Shown here in pieces: positions 35,958 to 44,636 of a stretch of DNA of 64,000 bases. Source of the DNA: Lachnospiraceae bacterium (GTDB lineage Bacteria; Bacillota; Clostridia; Lachnospirales; Lachnospiraceae); NCBI GenBank assembly GCA_017399685.1, contig JAFQBM010000006.1, positions 25,499-89,498 on the forward strand, in the 5' to 3' direction. Within the stretch, counting starts at the first letter, position 1; each line of letters begins with the position of its first letter. The notes beneath the pieces were generated by a model. That model did no database searches, was not told the DNA's origin, and saw only the letters and a list, made by a program, of their open reading frames with translations. Position numbers and translations under genes: made by a program.

Positions 35958-36969
35958 CATCTTCTTTTCTAAGATAAAATTTTTGCCATACAGTAGCAGA
36001 TTCCTGTGGATTTAATTCACGATATCCGGTTTCTTCTTTTGGCAGGTCCAAGTTAGGAGCATCGATAAGCCAGGTAAGAGGTTCCGGACAAAAAAAGTCT
36101 TGTTTTCCACCGATGTTCCAAAGGATGTAAAAACCGTATTCTTTCGATACTTCATTTACAATGGATAATCCTGTTCTTTCGTCAGTAACAATGGATTGAT
36201 AGGACTCTGCGGCAGTATCTTCCAGACGGTAAAGTTCATCATTGATATCATGACCTACCGGTCTTGCAACCCCTTTCCTATATTGTTCTTCGTATTCTGA
36301 AAGTGCCTTGAAAGTGCCATCCGGCAGACATCTCTCATTTAACGGATAACGGTGCTTTACCGGTAGATAAAAATGATAGTGTTTTCCTTCTTTTTTCTTT
36401 TGTCTTTTGATAAAAGGACAGGAAAGAGTGGTATGAGTGCCAAAACCAAATGGAAGCATGCGTTCAGAAAGATTTCTTAGTGTTACTTCATATCGTAATC
36501 CTTCTTTCGAAAGTGTAAAGGTAAAGTCTGCCCGGAATTTCAGAGGGAAATAAGTAAAAAAAGCATCCTTTTCATCATAATCATAATAGGTTTTTGCAAC
36601 AACACAGTCGTCCTTTTCTTCCATGGAAAGAATCTTATGACAACGGGTATGCAAAAATCCGTGAAGATGGTTGTGTCTGGATGTTTCGTTGACAGGAAAT
36701 TGGTAAGTTGCATCAGAGGTTCGTAAAATCCCATCTTTCAGACGGTTGGGAAGATATGTGGTAGGAAGTCCTATCACAATGTTACATTTCTTTAAAAATT
36801 TTCTCGACATCCCTTTTCTAAAATGGAAAAAACGGACATGATGGGTAGTTTCCTCTAGATTGAGAAAGTTACTGCCCAAAGAAGGGGCCAGTAAACCACG
36901 ATAATTATCATATTCCATTAAGATGCAGGTTTCTCCCTTAAAGGTTGTCAAACGAATTCCTTTTTTCAT
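35935..36969 (-). CDS. Aldose 1-epimerase (galactose mutarotase)-like protein
   Basis: 344 residues of beta-supersandwich fold that binds a hexose and may interconvert its anomers. Family motifs: GLPTTYLPNRLKDG, the histidine motif NHLHGFLH (about 98-106), GFGTHTTLSCPF and the C-terminal EPLTWLIDAPN. It is diverged from classic GalM and fits the group of uncharacterised aldose epimerases. An aaaggag ribosome site precedes the ATG. The last seven residues are encoded by repeat R2, so the original C-terminus may have been replaced. Confidence 0.8.
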   Translation of the reverse strand: MKKGIRLTTFKGETCILMEYDNYRGLLAPSLGSNFLNLEETTHHVRFFHFRKGMSRKFLKKCNIVIGLPTTYLPNRLKDGILRTSDATYQFPVNETSRHNHLHGFLHTRCHKILSMEEKDDCVVAKTYYDYDEKDAFFTYFPLKFRADFTFTLSKEGLRYEVTLRNLSERMLPFGFGTHTTLSCPFIKRQKKKEGKHYHFYLPVKHRYPLNERCLPDGTFKALSEYEEQYRKGVARPVGHDINDELYRLEDTAAESYQSIVTDERTGLSIVNEVSKEYGFYILWNIGGKQDFFCPEPLTWLIDAPNLDLPKEETGYRELNPQESATVWQKFYLRKEDGGTQPRS

Positions 36970-37052
36970 AGAAATCTCCTTTCTAATTTCTTAGAGAACT
37001 GATTTGTAAGATGAATGTTCATTATTCTGGTATGAAACTCTTACAAACGAAA

Positions 37053-37080
37053 AAAGGTTCTTGTATGAACAAGAACCTTT
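37053..37080 (-). terminator. Terminator of the cold-shock gene
   Basis: Perfect 12-bp stem AAAGGTTCTTGT / ACAAGAACCTTT with a 4-nt loop; T run on the minus strand. Confidence 0.85.
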
Positions 37081-37093
37081 GAACGAGTCATAA

Positions 37094-37294
37094 TTAGCTA
37101 AGCTTAACAACGTTAGCAGCTTGAGCACCTCTAGCGCCTTCAGTTACATCAAAAGAAACCTTTTGACCTTCTTCTAAAGACTTGAATCCTTCAGCCTGGA
37201 TTGCAGAAAAATGTACGAATACGTCAGAACCATCTTCCTGAGTGATGAATCCGTATCCTTTTTCAGCATTAAACCATTTAACTGTACCGTTCAT
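37094..37294 (-). CDS. cspA: Cold-shock protein
   Basis: 66-residue OB-fold RNA/DNA chaperone. [17 protein letters not shown] contains RNP1 and VFVHFSAI contains RNP2. ATG 37294 follows ggaggttcatt; a longer in-frame reading would run through the leader. The gene is preceded by a promoter at 37452-37480 and a leader of about 150 nt with a strong terminator-like hairpin. Confidence 0.95.
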   Translation of the reverse strand: MNGTVKWFNAEKGYGFITQEDGSDVFVHFSAIQAEGFKSLEEGQKVSFDVTEGARGAQAANVVKLS

Positions 37295-37348
37295 AATGAA
37301 CCTCCATTCTGCCTTGCGGCTTATAAAATTTATGGATATTTCTAAAAA

Positions 37349-37416
37349 TAAAAAAATCACATATTATCACAGATTATACTAAAGAATCAAGAATATAATC
37401 TCTGATAACATGTGAT
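37349..37416 (-). promoter_or_regulatory. Attenuator-like hairpin in the cspA leader
   Basis: Arms 37356-37378 and 37394-37416 match over 21 of 23 bases with a 15-nt loop; on the minus strand the stem is followed by TTTTTTT. Because it lies between the promoter and the gene, full termination would silence cspA; read-through must be controlled. The 5' end of the leader also has a direct repeat AGAGGTATT. Confidence 0.7.
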
Positions 37417-37451
37417 TCTAAATACCTCTAGTGAATACCTCTAACAACAAC

Positions 37452-37480
37452 AATATAATCTAAATAGGAAAAAAAGTCAA
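37452..37480 (-). promoter_or_regulatory. Promoter of cspA
   Basis: Minus strand: -35 TTGACT (37475-37480), 17-bp spacer, -10 TATATT (37452-37457). Confidence 0.75.
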
Positions 37481-37518
37481 GCAAAACTTTACTCATATTT
37501 GGTGATTTTTATAAACCT

Positions 37519-37651
37519 GTAACTGTTCACACGTGAACAGTTACACATTGGTTTTTGCATGCAAATTCGCTTCGCGAAGCAAAAACCAACCCCTGAATCA
37601 CTCTATTACGTAACCTGACAGCAAGTGTCAGGTTACTGTGTGAACAGTAAC
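37519..37651 (-). repeat. R1 palindrome-rich element, full copy 2
   Basis: 133 bp, the reverse complement of the copy at 10653 with about ten differences. The most conserved part is the ttggtttttgcttcgcgaag hairpin core. Confidence 0.85.
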
Positions 37652-37660
37652 ATAAACCTC

Positions 37661-37770
37661 AATGATTCACGACATATCTGGTAAACCGCCACTAACATGG
37701 CTGGGTGCCACATTTATGTGGCACCTGTTTACAAGGTGTGTTAATTGATTAAGGTAGTGAAGCAACTCGG
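37661..37770 (+). repeat. R2 dispersed repeat, longest copy
   Basis: aatgattcacgacatatctg, gtaaaccgcc, acatggctgggtgcc, a GTGCCACAT/ATGTGGCAC palindrome (37706-37723), then acaaggtgtg and gattaaggtagtgaagcaac. I use it as the reference for the other copies. It directly follows R1 copy 2. The rest of the spacer to 37888 shows nothing else clear. Confidence 0.65.
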
Positions 37771-37888
37771 TTCAATTATGTAGAATTTGTGAATTTTGAA
37801 ATATTGCTTTTCAAAAAAGATAAGATGTGATATAACTGAAAAGGAAACTCAAAAATTGAGGTAATTGTTTTAGAAAGGAAAGAAAGAC

Positions 37889-39019
37889 ATGAGAAAGAAA
37901 ATAGTGGCAGTTTCCATGGTGTTGGCTATGATGTTAGCGACTGCCTGTGGAAAAGAAGATAACAAAGAAACAACTACAGGGGGAGTGGTAAGTGAAGAAG
38001 CTCAAATTGTGGGACAATTTTGTGGAGTTGATTTAACCTATGATCCGGCAGAATATCTTACTTTACCGGATTATTCCCAGATTGAAGTAACAGAATATGA
38101 GCCAACGGATGAAGAAGTACAGGAACAGCTGCAAAAGAAAGTAAGCAGTTGGACTCATAACGAGGAAGTGGAAAAAGATACAGTAGAAGAGGGCGATATC
38201 TGTCTGATTGACTATGTAGGAAGCATAGATGGAGTTGAATTTGAGGGTGGTGCAGGAACGGATTATATGTTGGGAATCGGTTCTAATGCATTTATTCCCG
38301 GATTCGAAAGTTCTTTAATCGGTGCTAAGAATAAAGAAACCACCACCATTAATGTAACCTTCCCGGAGGAATACAGCAATAACCCTGACATGGCAGGAAA
38401 AGAAGCACAGTTTGTAGTTACGATTAAGGGAATTTATGAAGAAGTATCTTATGAGTTGAATGATGCTTCTGTAGCAGAAAATACAGATTATTCAACTGTG
38501 GATGAATATACTGCGGTTGTAAAACAGGAAATAAAAGATAATTACATTGCAAATTCAGCATGGCAGACATTATATGAAAAATGTGAATTCCAAGAAGCAC
38601 CATCGGCAGCAGTTCAGACATATAAGAAAGATTTGATTTCACAGTTCGAGCAAACTTTGGCGATGTACGGAATGACTATGGAGAGTTATTTGGAATCTTA
38701 CGGATATACACAGGAAGAATTGGAAGCGGAAATGGAAGCAACCGCTAAGAACTATGTAGAACAGGATATTTTATTATTATCTATCGCTATGGATAATAAT
38801 ATCGATATTTCTGATGAAGCAATGACAACATGGGCAAATGAAAATTATGCAAGTTTAGGATATGGTTCTGCTGAAGTATTATTAACTTACATGGATAGTA
38901 CGAATTTGAAATTATACATTATTTCAGAAGAAGTTCTTGATATTATGGGAGAACGTGCAGTAGAAGTTCCGGCAGAAGAAACAACTTCAGAAGAAACAAC
39001 ATCTTCTGAGACAAACTAG
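37889..39019 (+). CDS. Trigger-factor-like FKBP-type foldase lipoprotein
   Basis: 376 residues. The signal peptide ends LATAC (Cys about residue 20), so it is a surface lipoprotein. A linker is followed by an FKBP-type peptidyl-prolyl isomerase domain (about 105-190: GDICLIDYVGSIDGVEFEGG, IGSNAFIPGFESSLIGA) and a helical C-terminal domain like that of trigger factor (about 200-350). The ribosome-binding domain of trigger factor is missing. It probably helps exported proteins fold, as PrsA does elsewhere; that is inference. Ser/Thr/Glu-rich tail. A clear aaaggaaag ribosome site precedes the ATG. Confidence 0.85.
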   Translation: MRKKIVAVSMVLAMMLATACGKEDNKETTTGGVVSEEAQIVGQFCGVDLTYDPAEYLTLPDYSQIEVTEYEPTDEEVQEQLQKKVSSWTHNEEVEKDTVEEGDICLIDYVGSIDGVEFEGGAGTDYMLGIGSNAFIPGFESSLIGAKNKETTTINVTFPEEYSNNPDMAGKEAQFVVTIKGIYEEVSYELNDASVAENTDYSTVDEYTAVVKQEIKDNYIANSAWQTLYEKCEFQEAPSAAVQTYKKDLISQFEQTLAMYGMTMESYLESYGYTQEELEAEMEATAKNYVEQDILLLSIAMDNNIDISDEAMTTWANENYASLGYGSAEVLLTYMDSTNLKLYIISEEVLDIMGERAVEVPAEETTSEETTSSETN

Positions 39020-39121
39020 GAAGAAGTAATTTCAAAAGATACAGAAAATAGAAGATACAGCCTCATAAAAAGCAGAAAAATTCAATAAAAAACAGGAAAT
39101 TTAAGTTTCCTGAACATTAAG

Positions 39122-39160
39122 AAAACATTACAGATGTGAAAATATCTGTAATGTTTTTTT
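39122..39160 (+). terminator. Intrinsic terminator
   Basis: 14-bp stem AAAACATTACAGAT paired with 39144-39157, followed by T. A smaller hairpin CAGGAAA/TTTCCTG stands just before (39093-39112). The rest of 39020-39350 shows no gene. Confidence 0.8.
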
Positions 39161-39352
39161 ACTTGCTGAAAATTATCCGGTGTATTTAATTGAGGTATTT
39201 TGGCGGCATTATACCGGTGCAAATCATAATTTTGCTCAAAAAAGATTTTTTTGTTCATAATTTGTACATATTGGTATGTGTAAATTATATAAAAAATGAG
39301 TAGGTTTTTGCGACATTATCTATCAAAAGTGATAAAGGACGAAAAAAAAGTG

Positions 39353-39381
39353 TTGCATAATGATGTGGAATATGCTAATAT
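39353..39381 (+). promoter_or_regulatory. Promoter of the maltodextrin-type importer
   Basis: -35 TTGCAT (39353-39358), 17-bp spacer, extended -10 TGCTAATAT ending at 39381. No clear CcpA site was found nearby. Confidence 0.65.
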
Positions 39382-39463
39382 AAATACAGTCTTAACTGAC
39401 GAGACATAAGCTTATGAATGAGTCACTAAAAACAAGAATGAAAATAAAGAGGAGAATTATTAA

Positions 39464-40843
39464 ATGAATAAGAAAAAATTATTATCAGCATCTTTAGTTG
39501 GTGTTATGGGTATGATGGCATTAACAGGATGTGGAGACAAAGATGACAGTGGCAGTGGAAATGGTGGTGGTGCAGCTGTTGATATTACTGCAGATGCTAC
39601 AAAAGGACAGGTACGTTTCTTAAACTTTAAACCGGAAATTGCAGATGCTTGGCAGACTGTAATTGACGACTTTACAGCAGAAACAGGTATCGAAGTTACA
39701 TTAAAGACTGCAGCTTCTGGTACATACGAGCAGACATTGAAGGCAGATATTGCAAAGAAAGATGCTCCAACATTATTCACAATTAATGGACCTATCGGTT
39801 ATGCTTCTTGGAAGAAATATTGTGCAGACCTTTCCGGAACAGATTTATATAGCTGGTTATCAGATAAAGGTATGGCGATTTCAGAAGGTTCTGGTGTTTA
39901 CGGTATTCCATATGTAGTAGAAGGATATGGTATTATTTATAATAATGCTATCATGGATAAGTATTTTGCGTCAGCAAATAAGACAACTTCTTATACTTCT
40001 ATGGATGAAGTGAATAACTTCGAAGCATTAAAGGCTGTTACAGAAGATATGCAGGCATTAAAGGATGAATTAGGAATTGAAGGTGTATTCGCATCTACTT
40101 CATTCTCAGCTGGTGAAGACTGGAGATGGCAGACTCACTTGGCAAACTTACCAATTCATTATGAATTAAAAGAAAAAGGTGTTTTAGATTTAGAAACTAT
40201 CGATTTTAGCTATGCTGAAAACTATAAGAACATCTTAGATTTATACATAAACAACTCAGTAACTGAAAAGTCTATGTTAGCTACTAAGAAAGTAGATGAC
40301 TCTATGGCAGAATTTGCTTTAGGTAAGTGTGCTATGGTTCAGAACGGTAACTGGGGATGGGGACAGATTTCAGGTGTAGATGGTAACGTAGTAAATGCAG
40401 ATGATGTTAAGTTCTTACCTATCTATACAGGTGTTGAAGGTGAAGAAAGCCAGGGTATCTGTGTTGGTACAGAAAACTTCTGGGCTGTAAATACAAATGC
40501 TTCTGCGGAAGATCAGGCAGCTACAGTTAAGTTTATGGAATGGTTATTTAACTCAGAAAAAGGTAAGAACCATTGTACAAATACTTTAGGATTTATTGCA
40601 CCATTTAATACATTTAGTGATTCTGAAACTCCTACTGATCCACTTGCAAAAGAAGTAATCAGATGGATGAACAGTGGAGTAAGTGCTGTAACTTGGGACT
40701 TCACTATTTTCCCAAGCCAGACATTTAAGGATAACTTAGGTGCTGATTTATTATCTTACTGCTCAGGAAATATGGATTGGGATACTGTAGTATCTAATAC
40801 TAAGGATAGCTGGGCTACTGAAAAAGCAGCAATTGCTGAATAA
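39464..40843 (+). CDS. Sugar (maltodextrin-type) ABC transporter substrate-binding lipoprotein
   Basis: 459 residues, SBP family 1. Signal peptide with lipobox LTGC (Cys about 23), a G/D/S linker, then a two-lobe binding protein (VRFLNFKPEIADAWQTVID at the start, GYGIIYNN, FALGKCAMVQNGNWGW). It captures an oligosaccharide for the two permeases that follow; the malQ gene downstream suggests maltodextrin. Codon use is very T-ending and regular, as in highly expressed genes. Two paralogues lie at 54749 and 56151. Confidence 0.92.
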   Translation: MNKKKLLSASLVGVMGMMALTGCGDKDDSGSGNGGGAAVDITADATKGQVRFLNFKPEIADAWQTVIDDFTAETGIEVTLKTAASGTYEQTLKADIAKKDAPTLFTINGPIGYASWKKYCADLSGTDLYSWLSDKGMAISEGSGVYGIPYVVEGYGIIYNNAIMDKYFASANKTTSYTSMDEVNNFEALKAVTEDMQALKDELGIEGVFASTSFSAGEDWRWQTHLANLPIHYELKEKGVLDLETIDFSYAENYKNILDLYINNSVTEKSMLATKKVDDSMAEFALGKCAMVQNGNWGWGQISGVDGNVVNADDVKFLPIYTGVEGEESQGICVGTENFWAVNTNASAEDQAATVKFMEWLFNSEKGKNHCTNTLGFIAPFNTFSDSETPTDPLAKEVIRWMNSGVSAVTWDFTIFPSQTFKDNLGADLLSYCSGNMDWDTVVSNTKDSWATEKAAIAE

Positions 40844-40878
40844 GAAACAGGACATATTCAAAGTGTGATATAAAAATG

Positions 40879-40912
40879 AAGGGTGGGTAGGACCATAAAC
40901 TGACCCACCCTT
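40879..40912 (+). promoter_or_regulatory. Intercistronic stem-loop between binding protein and permeases
   Basis: Stem AAGGGTGGGT / ACCCACCCTT (10 bp) without a long T run, so probably a partial terminator or mRNA-protecting hairpin that lowers permease expression. Confidence 0.65.
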
Positions 40913-40938
40913 TAAAAAATTTAAAGGAGAGGATTCAC

Positions 40939-41781
40939 GTGCAAAAAAATTATAAGAAGTATTTTCTCCTTTTCGTTTTGCCGACATTTGTGGCATTTGT
41001 AATTGCATTCGTTGCACCATTTCTTATGGGATTGGGATTGTCATTTTGTAAATTCCAGACTGTAGTGGATGCAGAATTTGTAGGATTAGATAATTACATT
41101 AAGGCATTCCAGAATAAAGAATTCATCACAGCTATGGGTTTCACTATTAAATTTACTTTGGTATCTGTTGTAATTATTAACGTACTTGCATTTGCACTGG
41201 CACTTATGTTGACCAAAGATGTAAAAGGAACTAATTTCTTCCGTACTATTTTCTTTATGCCGAACTTAATTGGTGGTTTGGTATTAGGTTATATCTGGCA
41301 GGCTATCATCAATGGTGTATTGATGTCAAAACAGGCAACCATTTTATCAGATTCCAAATATGGTTTCTGGGGATTGATCATCATGATGTGTTGGCAGATG
41401 ATTGGTTACATGATGATTATTTACATAGCCGGTATACAGAATGTGTCACCGGATTTATTAGAAGCAGCTGCCATCGATGGTGCTACGAAATCACAAACAT
41501 TGTTTAAGATTATTATTCCAATGGTTATGCCATCTATTACCGTTTGTATGTTCTTAACTTTATCAAATTCCTTTAAGTTATTTGACCAGAACTTAGCACT
41601 TACCAACGGTGGTCCTAGCAACGAAACCAGAATGGTTGCTCTTGATATTTTCAAGACCTTCTATGGTAGAATGGGCTGGGAAGGTGTAGGTCAGGCGAAA
41701 GCAGTTGTATTCTTTATTTTTGTAAGTGCCATTGCCTTTGCACAACTATACTTTACAAGAAATAAGGAGGTTGAAAGCTAA
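40939..41781 (+). CDS. Sugar ABC transporter permease, MalF/UgpA-like
   Basis: 280 residues, six membrane helices, EAA loop LLEAAAIDGATKSQTLFKIIIPM (residues about 172-194; shown here in part) that contacts the ATPase. GTG start behind ggagagg. Its stop overlaps the next gene by one base (TAATG). The ATPase (MsmK/MalK type) is not in the window, as is common in Firmicutes that share one ATPase among sugar importers. Confidence 0.93.
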   Translation: MQKNYKKYFLLFVLPTFVAFVIAFVAPFLMGLGLSFCKFQTVVDAEFVGLDNYIKAFQNKEFITAMGFTIKFTLVSVVIINVLAFALALMLTKDVKGTNFFRTIFFMPNLIGGLVLGYIWQAIINGVLMSKQATILSDSKYGFWGLIIMMCWQMIGYMMIIYIAGIQNVSPDLLEAAAIDGATKSQTLFKIIIPMVMPSITVCMFLTLSNSFKLFDQNLALTNGGPSNETRMVALDIFKTFYGRMGWEGVGQAKAVVFFIFVSAIAFAQLYFTRNKEVES

Positions 41782-42821
41782 TGAGAGAGAAAAAGAAAAA
41801 GCCTGCCAATGTGGTTATGTTTATTATATTGGTAATCTTAGCAATTGTATTTGTTTTTCCAATCTTATTTGTCTTGATAAACTCCTTTAAAGGAAAGTTA
41901 TTTATCAGTGATAATCCGTTTTCTATGCCGAAGTTTTCTTTAAATAAAGAAGAAAAGGCAGATATTGATGAACAGTATCAGAAAAAAGTGGAAGAATTTT
42001 TAGATCGTTATACAGATGGTGTTACAGTGCCACGAGAGATGACAGATGCCTTAGTGGCAGAACACTGTACTGCGGAAGGATATAAAACGGTAGCAGAGTA
42101 TGAAGAAGGAGTAAAAAAAGGCTTAGAATCCCAAGTGGTTAGTTTTGTAAAATTAAAGAACTATATCGAAGGTGTTGAGAAGACAGGATTCTTTCAGGCT
42201 TTTGGATATTCTGCGTTTATTACTGTATTTTCCGTACTGGTAATTGTTTTATTTACCGCTATGACAGGATGGATGATTACTCGTTACAAGAGTAAAGTAA
42301 GTGAAGCGTTGTACTTGCTGTATGCATTTTCCATGGTTGTACCATTCCAGATGGTTATGTTTACCATGACATTTGTTGTAAACCGTTTGTCTTTGGATAA
42401 TCCTCTGGGTATTATTATCGTATACTTAGGATTTGGTGCAGGTTTATCGGTATTTATGTTCTGTGGTTTCGTAAAAGGTATTCCAATTGATATCGAAGAA
42501 GCTGCCATGATTGATGGTTGTACTCCGGCTAAGACATTCTTCTCTGTTGTACTTCCAATCTTAAAACCGACTGCTATTACGGTTGCAATTTTGAATGCTA
42601 TGTGGATTTGGAATGACTACTTATTACCATACTTAACATTAGGATCTAATTATAAGACCATTCCGGTAGCAGTTCAGTACATTAAAGATGGTTACGGTGG
42701 TGCAGATATGGGTATCTTAATGGCGATGTTAGTATTAGCCATTATCCCTATCATCATTTTCTATGTAACTTGTCAGAAATATATTATTCAAGGTGTTGCC
42801 GCAGGTGCCGTTAAAGGTTAG
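41781..42821 (+). CDS. Sugar ABC transporter permease, MalG-like, with inserted loop
   Basis: 346 residues, about 65 longer than usual. After the first helix (about 10-32) there is a charged, helical insertion (about residues 48-115, including KADIDEQYQKKVEEFLDRY) before the core permease resumes. The EAA loop (IEEAAMIDGCTPAKTFFSVV) and the C-terminal helices are normal. By topology the insertion is outside the cell, next to the binding protein. Confidence 0.9.
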   Translation: MREKKKKPANVVMFIILVILAIVFVFPILFVLINSFKGKLFISDNPFSMPKFSLNKEEKADIDEQYQKKVEEFLDRYTDGVTVPREMTDALVAEHCTAEGYKTVAEYEEGVKKGLESQVVSFVKLKNYIEGVEKTGFFQAFGYSAFITVFSVLVIVLFTAMTGWMITRYKSKVSEALYLLYAFSMVVPFQMVMFTMTFVVNRLSLDNPLGIIIVYLGFGAGLSVFMFCGFVKGIPIDIEEAAMIDGCTPAKTFFSVVLPILKPTAITVAILNAMWIWNDYLLPYLTLGSNYKTIPVAVQYIKDGYGGADMGILMAMLVLAIIPIIIFYVTCQKYIIQGVAAGAVKG

Positions 42822-42863
42822 TGGAACTCTTTATCTAAAGAAGCACTTAAGAATGATGAATAA

Positions 42864-42900
42864 CCTTGGAGCAGGCTGCCTGCTCTGGGGTTTTTCTTTT
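42864..42900 (+). terminator. Intrinsic terminator
   Basis: Stem CCTTGGAGCAGG / CCTGCTCTGGGG (with G-T pairs) and a 3-nt loop, followed by tttttctttt. Confidence 0.8.
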
Positions 42901-42988
42901 ATATAATTAAAAAATTCTAAAAATGGTATAGTATATATAAATAAATATACCCATTGTTTGAAAAGAAAATAAAAAGGAGATTAGGTAT

Positions 42989-44473
42989 ATGAGAGAAACA
43001 GGCATATTACTTCCGATTACAAGTTTGCCTTCCGCATATGGTATTGGATGTTTTTCCATTGAGGCATATGAATTTGTAGATAAATTAAAAAAAGCAGGAC
43101 AAAATTATTGGCAGATACTACCTTTGGGACCTACCAGTTATGGAGACTCCCCTTATCAATCTTTTTCTGCCTATGCTGGAAATCCTTATTTTATTGATTT
43201 AGGCTCTTTGATTGCAGAAGGTCTGCTAAGCAAAGAAGAGTGTGATAGTGTGGATTTTGGTTCAGATTCCCGTTATGTAGATTATGAAAAAATATATTTT
43301 GGAAGATTCTCTTTGTTAAGAAAAGCTTATGAGCGAAGCAACTTCCTTGACAAAGAAGATGCGAGAAAATTTTTAGAGGAAAACGCATTCTGGCTGGATG
43401 ACTATGCGTTGTATATGGCAGTTAAGAATCATTTTGACAATAAGAGTCTTGCTGAATGGGAGGATGACATTCGCTTGCGTCAGCCGGAGGCGGTAGACCG
43501 TTACTTTAATGAGTTGATAGACGATGTTAATTTTTATAAATATCTCCAATATGAATTTATAAAGCAATGGAGCCGTTTAAAGGATTATGCCAATAAAAAT
43601 GGAATTCGAATTATTGGTGACATTCCGATTTATGTGGCTTTTGACAGTGCAGATACCTGGGCAAATCCGGAGTTATTCCAGTTCGATGAAAATCGCATGC
43701 CAACCGCAGTAGCAGGCTGCCCTCCGGATGCCTTTGCTGCTACAGGACAGCTTTGGGGCAATCCGTTGTATCAGTGGGATTATCACAAAGAAACAGGATT
43801 TGAATGGTGGCGAAAGAGAATTGAATACAGTTTCCGTCTTTATGATGTGGTTCGTATTGACCATTTCAGAGGATTTGATGAGTATTATTCGATTCCTTTT
43901 GGAGATCCTACCGCAGAATTTGGACATTGGGAGAAGGGTCCGGGATATGAATTATTCCGCACGGTGAAGGAAAAATTAGGAGACCTTAACATTATCGCAG
44001 AAGATTTGGGTTATGTCACAGATACTGTGAAGCAGCTGTTAAGTGATTGTGGATATCCTGGTATGAAGATTTTACAGTTTGCTTTTGACTCTAGGGAAGA
44101 AAGTGACTATTCTCCTCATAATTATCCAAATAACTGCGTGGTATATACAGGCACTCATGACAATGACACCTTGGTAGGATGGATGAGTCAGTTATGTGAA
44201 GAAGATAAAAAACTGGCAGTGGATTATTTGAATTTAGAGGACAAGAACTTCATGGACTGCCGTTGGGAGTTTATTCGAAGTGCTTTAGGAAGTGTTGCCA
44301 GAATTGCTATTATTCCAATTCAAGATTATATTGGATTGGGTACAGAAGGAAGAATGAATGTACCATCCACTTTGGGTAATAATTGGAAGTGGAGACTGAA
44401 GAATGAAGACTTTCCGGAAGAATTATTAGAAGAAATCAAACGAATCAATCAAATTTATAAACGAGGGATGTAA
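42989..44473 (+). CDS. malQ: 4-alpha-glucanotransferase
   Basis: GH77 amylomaltase that moves alpha-1,4-glucan chains between maltodextrins in the cytoplasm. 494 residues. The catalytic residues are Asp291 (RIDHFRG), Glu338 (IAEDLGYVT) and Asp391 (GTHDNDT). The N-terminal GILLPITSLPSAYGIG is typical. The ribosome site is aaaaaggag. It fits downstream use of sugars taken up by the importer before it, although a terminator separates them. Confidence 0.96.
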   Translation: MRETGILLPITSLPSAYGIGCFSIEAYEFVDKLKKAGQNYWQILPLGPTSYGDSPYQSFSAYAGNPYFIDLGSLIAEGLLSKEECDSVDFGSDSRYVDYEKIYFGRFSLLRKAYERSNFLDKEDARKFLEENAFWLDDYALYMAVKNHFDNKSLAEWEDDIRLRQPEAVDRYFNELIDDVNFYKYLQYEFIKQWSRLKDYANKNGIRIIGDIPIYVAFDSADTWANPELFQFDENRMPTAVAGCPPDAFAATGQLWGNPLYQWDYHKETGFEWWRKRIEYSFRLYDVVRIDHFRGFDEYYSIPFGDPTAEFGHWEKGPGYELFRTVKEKLGDLNIIAEDLGYVTDTVKQLLSDCGYPGMKILQFAFDSREESDYSPHNYPNNCVVYTGTHDNDTLVGWMSQLCEEDKKLAVDYLNLEDKNFMDCRWEFIRSALGSVARIAIIPIQDYIGLGTEGRMNVPSTLGNNWKWRLKNEDFPEELLEEIKRINQIYKRGM

Positions 44474-44523
44474 TGGATAAAAGGTGTTGAAAGGTCTGTT
44501 TATCAATAAGTTCTTGGATAAAG

Positions 44524-44555
44524 CAATACCCCGTGGCGAATGCTGCGGGGTATTG
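44524..44555 (+). terminator. Probable terminator or mRNA-end hairpin after malQ
   Basis: 10-bp perfect stem CAATACCCCG / CGGGGTATTG with a 12-nt loop, but only a short T stretch, so termination may be partial. Confidence 0.55.
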
Positions 44556-44584
44556 TACTGCTGATGAATAAAATTTTATATCTG

Positions 44585-44636
44585 GATGATTCAAGATGTG
44601 TTATGTAAATCATTACCAATATGGCTGGATGCTGCA
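44585..44636 (+). repeat. R2 dispersed repeat copy next to a gene end
   Basis: gatgattcaagatgtgttatg, then atatggctggatgctgc, close to the R2 order and ending exactly at the stop codon of the gene on the other strand. Confidence 0.5.

Noticed and set aside
37295..37360. Longer N-terminus for the cold-shock protein
   Set aside because: It would run through the leader hairpin; the shorter start has the ribosome site and the family N-terminus.
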